Shown here one piece after another: positions 21,124 through 25,451 of a stretch of 25,451 bases of DNA. How positions within the stretch are numbered: position 1 is the stretch's first letter; the number at the start of each line of letters is the position of its first letter. The stretch is from Pelargonium cotyledonis (Eukaryota; Streptophyta; Magnoliopsida; Geraniales; Geraniaceae): NCBI GenBank assembly GCA_036897625.1, contig JAYMTA010000665.1:1-25451 (forward strand), in the 5' to 3' direction. The notes below the pieces were generated by a model. The model ran no database searches, was not told the origin of the DNA, and saw only the letters and a list, made by a program, of their open reading frames with translations. A program made the position numbers and the translations under genes.

Positions 21124-22629
21124 TCAGAATCTACAGCAAAGAAGGCCTTGCCTCCAACCACTTAGTTTTCGCTGGTCAGCTTTTCTCATCCTCACCGGAC
21201 TGCTATTCCATTCACCTTGTAACCTGAAACAATCACCAACAAGACAGCATTTAGCTAATATTTTCTCACTGAACTAGTCATGATTAAGAGTTGAGAACGA
21301 GTCATTTACACTGGGAAGGCAAAGGATCGGGTGCTAGTCGTGCTACTCTCAGACCTAAGGGAGCAACTGCCCGAATAAGCTATTGGTCCTGAGTAAGTGA
21401 TCAAACCCGACACAGGACCTGTGACAGAGAAACTTGTCTCTCCCAGGCCTGTAAGAGAGAAACTTGATTCACCAAGACAATGCCGAACTTGGTTTGAAAC
21501 TGTTTCACTAATGTCCTCAAGCTTAGACACATTTTGAGTCTCAGGAGGGTTATGATCGCCATTTTGGGAATCAAAATTGAAAGTGATGCTTCCATTCTCC
21601 ACCTTGCTATTGTATGCTATGTCGTTGGCAAGGCTGTTCTTGTCCAGTTCTTCAACTTCAGAAGCTAGCGAAGGACTCTCATTTGATTCCTCAGCTGCTG
21701 AAACCAAAGTAGAGGTGGTCTCCGACATTGCTTCCTGTTTTGGTATCTGTATCATATCATGTATCCACGGACAAGCATTACACAAAATACTTATTTTAAC
21801 ATATTGTGCAACAGTTTGGTAATGTTACATAGCACATACCTCAATAGATTCTTGGTAGCCCTCTTTCGCTGGATGTTCCACTGGTTCGTTTGTATCAATA
21901 TATAATGAATCTGTTTGGATTGGATCCACAAAAGCACGTTCACACGTTGAATCCTTGCAGCAATCTTCGTCTTCTGAAGATTTCAAGTCATCTGAATTCG
22001 AAATAGTACTAACTTTATCCTCGTTGTAGGACAGGATGTTTCTCTGCCCGAACAACAGCTGGCCTAGGGAAGTCACTCCCTTATCGATACAAATGTCCTT
22101 GATATCATTTTCATGACTCTCTTTGTAACAGACTATTAGTTCAGGAAGCTCACATTCCATTAGGCTCTTTGCATTGTAAAACTCCATGTCCTTTTGATAA
22201 TAAGGCTCTTCAAAACGTCTGCTCTCGTCTTCATTAGCGTTTGTGGAATCATCGCTGGTGGAGCAATCAAATTCTGAGACATTCCACAATCCATCTCTAT
22301 TCAAATGGGATGATAGAGAAACAACATCCCTTTCATTACCCTTTAAATCGTCGCACGAAACTCCATTCTCAATCACAATGTTGTTGCGTTCAACAAGCTT
22401 GGAATTAGGCTTTTGAACATATACTGATTCTCCATCTGCAAGAACATGTAACTATCAATGTATGGGGAAAAAACCAGAAATCTGAAGACAATACATACAA
22501 AAATCTCCTCCATCTCACGGAGAAACTCAATGACAAGACTCACACAAAGAGAAGTTGCAAAACTTTAAAGAATCAAACCCTCAAATATGAAAATCCCCAA
22601 TTGACTGATAAATTCTTACCAAGTTTCAT
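21124..22629 (-). CDS. Acidic plant protein, '18S pre-ribosomal assembly protein gar2-related' family
   Basis: Four minus-strand exons in the preferred model: mini-exon 22629-22620 (ATG AAA CTT G), 22435-21840, 21746-21310, 21223-21124; 1143 nt, 380 residues, all GT-AG and in phase. The protein starts MKLDGESVYVQKPNSK, then is Glu/Asp/Ser-rich and probably disordered. Near the C-terminus it has repeated SFSLTGLGE / SFSVTGPVSG, GPIAYSGSCSLRSES and STTSTRSFAFPV, then LQGEWNSSPVRMRKADQRK and WRQGLLCCRF. From memory the STTSTRSFAFP...EWN.SPVRM block marks a plant family annotated gar2-related; the name rests on weak similarity to yeast Gar2 and no function is shown. The distal exon 24745-24541 could replace the mini-exon and joins in the same phase (445 residues). 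(AG)n tracts and a TATTTAAT box upstream favour the proximal start. Confidence 0.75.
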
Positions 22630-23840
22630 TCTTCACATACAGACGAAGAAACCGAAAAATTCTTGAGAGCTACAAAGGCGAATCTGGACTCTAGCAGCTA
22701 TAAAAACCACCAAAAGGATTATCTATCAGAAAAACGTGTTGAGTTCTTGATTCATCAACATATTCAGAACACAAAAGCTATTGAAAAACCAAAAAAAGCA
22801 AGTAACGAACATTCTAAACACACGACTTGAAACTGATGAACAAAATTTAAGATCATGACAGTGCTGGAGAAATCAAAGCCAAGATCAAAAGTCAAATTCA
22901 GAAAAGCTTGAAAGATAATACACATGAATCAAATGTTTAGGTAATAAAAAGAAGATTCATGCCAATCACTAAATCTTCAACATGTTAGATATAATACTAA
23001 AACTAACCAATCAAGAAGCTGTACTCAAATAGTATCATACCATTTTAAATTCATCAAAATCAAACTCAAATTATCAAAAACAGTACCTAAAACCAATAAT
23101 AGATTGCTCCCACACAGCCAAAAACACTTTCGGTTGCCCTTGTGGGAATCAAGAGTTTGACATCTAACAAACAAACAAAAAGACGAGAAAAAAGTTCAAA
23201 ACTCTTTTTCTTCTAAAACCAAATCATCTCTCCACGATTTGAATAAAATCTTCAAAAACATCCATCTCTTTTATCTAGTTGCTTGATCAGATCTAACCCA
23301 TTACCAACTTTTCAAGAAAATCACTGTTACCCCAACCACAATTGTGAATTTTCACCCAATCTGGTGCTGAAACCAGTAAAAACCAAAACAAGAGAATCAG
23401 AGAGATCTGAAGTCAGATCAAAACAAACGCAAACCCCCAAAACAGAGCACACATGTACATAAATATTAAAATGCAGCACCTTCACTTTTTTCTCCAAAAA
23501 CTCAGCTCAAAGAGACAATTTTTTTTTTCTTCCTCCTTATTTAGCTGCAACCCATAAAAGAAAAAGGCAAAACATTAGCAATCACAGAGCAAAAAAAAAA
23601 AAAAGCAAAAGGGCACCATGAGAATAGTACCAAAAAGCTCTGTAACTCATCAAAAGCAGAGCAGATCCATTGACAAACCGCAAACTTCTAGAGCGAGAAA
23701 GAGAAACAGAAACATTCCGGAGTTGAATTAAAGAAAGAAAATCAAAGGGTATTATCACTATTATGAATCAGAGAAGAAAGTGTAAAGAAGAGAGAGAAGA
23801 AGAAGCAAAAATAGGAAAGGAAACAAATTAATGGAAGAGT

Positions 23841-23876
<36 letters not shown>

Positions 23877-24540
23877 GAGTAGATTTGATTTGTGAGTTAT
23901 AAAATAATCAAATCAACAAAACCTGACAATTTTAAAAGATGAGAGAGAGAGAGAGAGAGATGGTTTTGGCTCTGGCTCTGGTTCTGGTTCTGTGGTTCTG
24001 GCTGGTGGGGATGGTGGAGTGTAGTGGCTATTGAATTTCTTGTATGGAGAGCTAAGAACCAAATGGCTCCCTATTAAATAGGACTTACTCTTAGCATTAA
24101 ATGCCACTCCTCAACTGCATATTAAAAACAGAGACAGAAACAGAGCATTATATTTATATTCATAGTAACCATTCAATTAACTGCCAGCCATTCTCACACA
24201 CTACCCACTGGATTTTCCATCCCACCAAACACCCCCACAAGAAAAAAACAACTTTCCCGAGAGAAAAAAAAATGTGACCATCCAAGAAAAAAAGTCAAAA
24301 AAATAAAAAACACAGAGCAACAAGAACGTGCTTGTTCGTGGATAATAATGTATGGTGTTATCGGATCTCACCAGATAACCTCGATTACAGTAAAATAAGC
24401 AAAACCCTCCAAAAACCTCAGCTTTTAACGAAAAAACAAAAAACAGAGGAAGAGAAAGAAACGGAACAGAACAGAACAGAGCGCTCTTTTCTCTGACACC
24501 AATGTCGGAGAATCCGAACTTTGTAATTCTATGTACGCAC
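22630..24540 (-). promoter_or_regulatory. Leader/promoter region of the gar2-related gene
   Basis: No coding exon is seen. On the minus strand CCTATTTAATAGG (about 24080-24068) could be a TATA element, followed by CT-rich microsatellites (plus-strand AG runs at 23941-23960 and 23845-23872), as in many plant 5' UTRs. Acceptor-like TTTGTAG lies just upstream of the mini-exon (about 22675), so a 5' UTR intron is likely. If the distal exon is used, all of this is intron 1. Confidence 0.45.
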
Positions 24541-24745
24541 CTGGGTCAACGGTTACGTCGCCGGAGAGAATTTTTCGGTTAGTTTGTTCTGATCCTGCCG
24601 GAAAAAGTGACGGCGGGTCGGAGGAATTTGTCTGGTTACTCTGTTTTCGGGACAGAGTTCGAAGAATCTGTGAATTTTGCCTCACCTGACGACCAGCTCT
24701 TTTGTCTCTCTCTCGGTCACTGTTTTTACCTGAGCTGGAATCCAT
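24541..24745 (-). other. Possible distal first exon of the gar2-related gene
   Basis: An ATG-initiated open stretch of 68 codons (MDSSSGKNSDRERDKRAGRQ...), relatively GC-rich, that ends CCCAG before GTGCGT, a plausible donor. Its phase matches the acceptor at 22436, reading ...TVTVDP then DGESVYV. It might be an alternative N-terminus, the first exon of a separate transcript, or non-coding leader. Confidence 0.4.
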
Positions 24746-25235
24746 TCCATTTTTAAAACTATGAAATTAAAGAGACGGCAAATTAGTTTTTTTCTTTTTT
24801 CACTAGAGTTTGTTGGATCCTTAAAATTAATTTAAATTCGACTAGAATCAGATTTTGGATTATAATGCTACATATTTGTCCATTTTTGTTTAAATTTGGT
24901 GAATATGATTTTTAAGTCGAATTCAATTTCAAATGCTGTGTTCATATCTAGATTACTAGCTCGAATCTTGTCTCATTACTCGTGACACTACTCATATTCT
25001 AATAGATTATAGTTTAACTCAATCAAAAACCTGTCTAGCTCACCAAATATATAATTAAATTTGATTTAAACATGATGTTTAACTCATTTATGAACTCATC
25101 TATTTAGATAAAATGTTATTAACATAATCGAAAAGATCAATTTATTGATTTTATTTAACCCGTGAAATTATATTATTTGAAACACAAATTTATGAACACG
25201 TTATCAATGTCGAGTTTATATGCTTATAAATAATA
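24746..25235. other. AT-rich intergenic region
   Basis: Very AT-rich with no open frame of note and no clear repeat until 25236. It would be upstream of the distal gar2-related exon. Confidence 0.5.
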
Positions 25236-25451
25236 CTCTTTTCGTCTCAAAATAAGTGTCATGTTTGTCTAAATTTTCAGTCCCAAAATGAGTGTCATAT
25301 TTCTATTTTTAGGCTATTATATTATTATTTTTCTCACATTACCTTTATCATTTATGGACATAGGCAGATTTACACATGGAATATAAATGAGAAAATGAGG
25401 ATAATATTAAAAACATACTAACTTATCTTATAATTTTTAATTTTTATAAAA
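25236..25451. mobile_element. Stowaway-like MITE, cut by the window end
   Basis: After TA at 25234, the sequence CTCTTTTCGTCTCAAAATAA leads into GTGTCATG, close to the Stowaway (Tc1/mariner) terminus CTCCCTCCGTCCCAAAATAA. A second near copy (CCCAAAATGAGTGTCAT) follows at about 25283. The other end lies outside the window. Confidence 0.5.

Noticed and set aside
23913-24107. Minus-strand open frame with PEPEPEPK and SLSLSLSS
   Set aside because: It is made of simple repeats (AG and CAGAGC-type tracts) in a probable 5' leader.

Overview
The window is nuclear DNA of a dicot flowering plant. It is AT-rich, its genes are split by many short GT/GC-AG introns, intergenic stretches hold small transposon remnants, and every recognisable protein belongs to a land-plant family. 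The species cannot be named from the sequence. The order BIM2, S9 prolyl oligopeptidase, BSD-domain protein matches, as I recall it, the Arabidopsis neighbours At1g69010-At1g69020-At1g69030, which suggests conserved microsynteny.

Left third (1-12.6 kb): a plus-strand bHLH transcription factor of the BIM (BES1-interacting Myc-like) type (673-3755, 7 exons) converges on a minus-strand oligopeptidase B-like serine peptidase (8505-4064, 11 exons). Behind it, also on the minus strand, lies a BSD-domain protein (12548-9276, 6 exons). Introns here are unusual. One BIM intron and two peptidase introns use GC-AG sites, and a third peptidase intron has no GT or GC donor where homology places it. The BIM intron 1 carries a minisatellite, peptidase intron 1 a ~230-bp duplication, and BSD intron 4 a complete MITE with a 9-bp target duplication.

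Middle (12.6-17 kb): an AT-rich intergenic region, then a four-exon minus-strand gene (16304-15035) for a secreted root meristem growth factor (RGF/GOLVEN/CLEL) precursor. Its mature peptide DYSHVRRRRPIHN lies in the last exon and emerges only after the exons are joined. A TATA box lies about 160 bp upstream, followed by a head-to-tail trimer of tRNA-like (SINE-type) modules.

Right third (17-25.4 kb): two diverged copies of a dispersed repeat bracket an intronless, apparently broken gene of unknown family (possible endogenous viral relic) and a 5'-truncated LINE tail. The last gene (minus strand, ending at 21124) encodes a plant-specific acidic, Ser-rich protein of the family annotated as '18S pre-ribosomal assembly protein gar2-related', with two possible first exons. 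The window ends in the start of a Stowaway-like MITE.

The genes do not form a pathway. BIM factors act in brassinosteroid/auxin signalling and RGF peptides in root meristem growth, but nothing in the sequence links them. I found no wholly new system. The strongest observations are the split RGF gene, the non-canonical splice sites and the intronic MITE.
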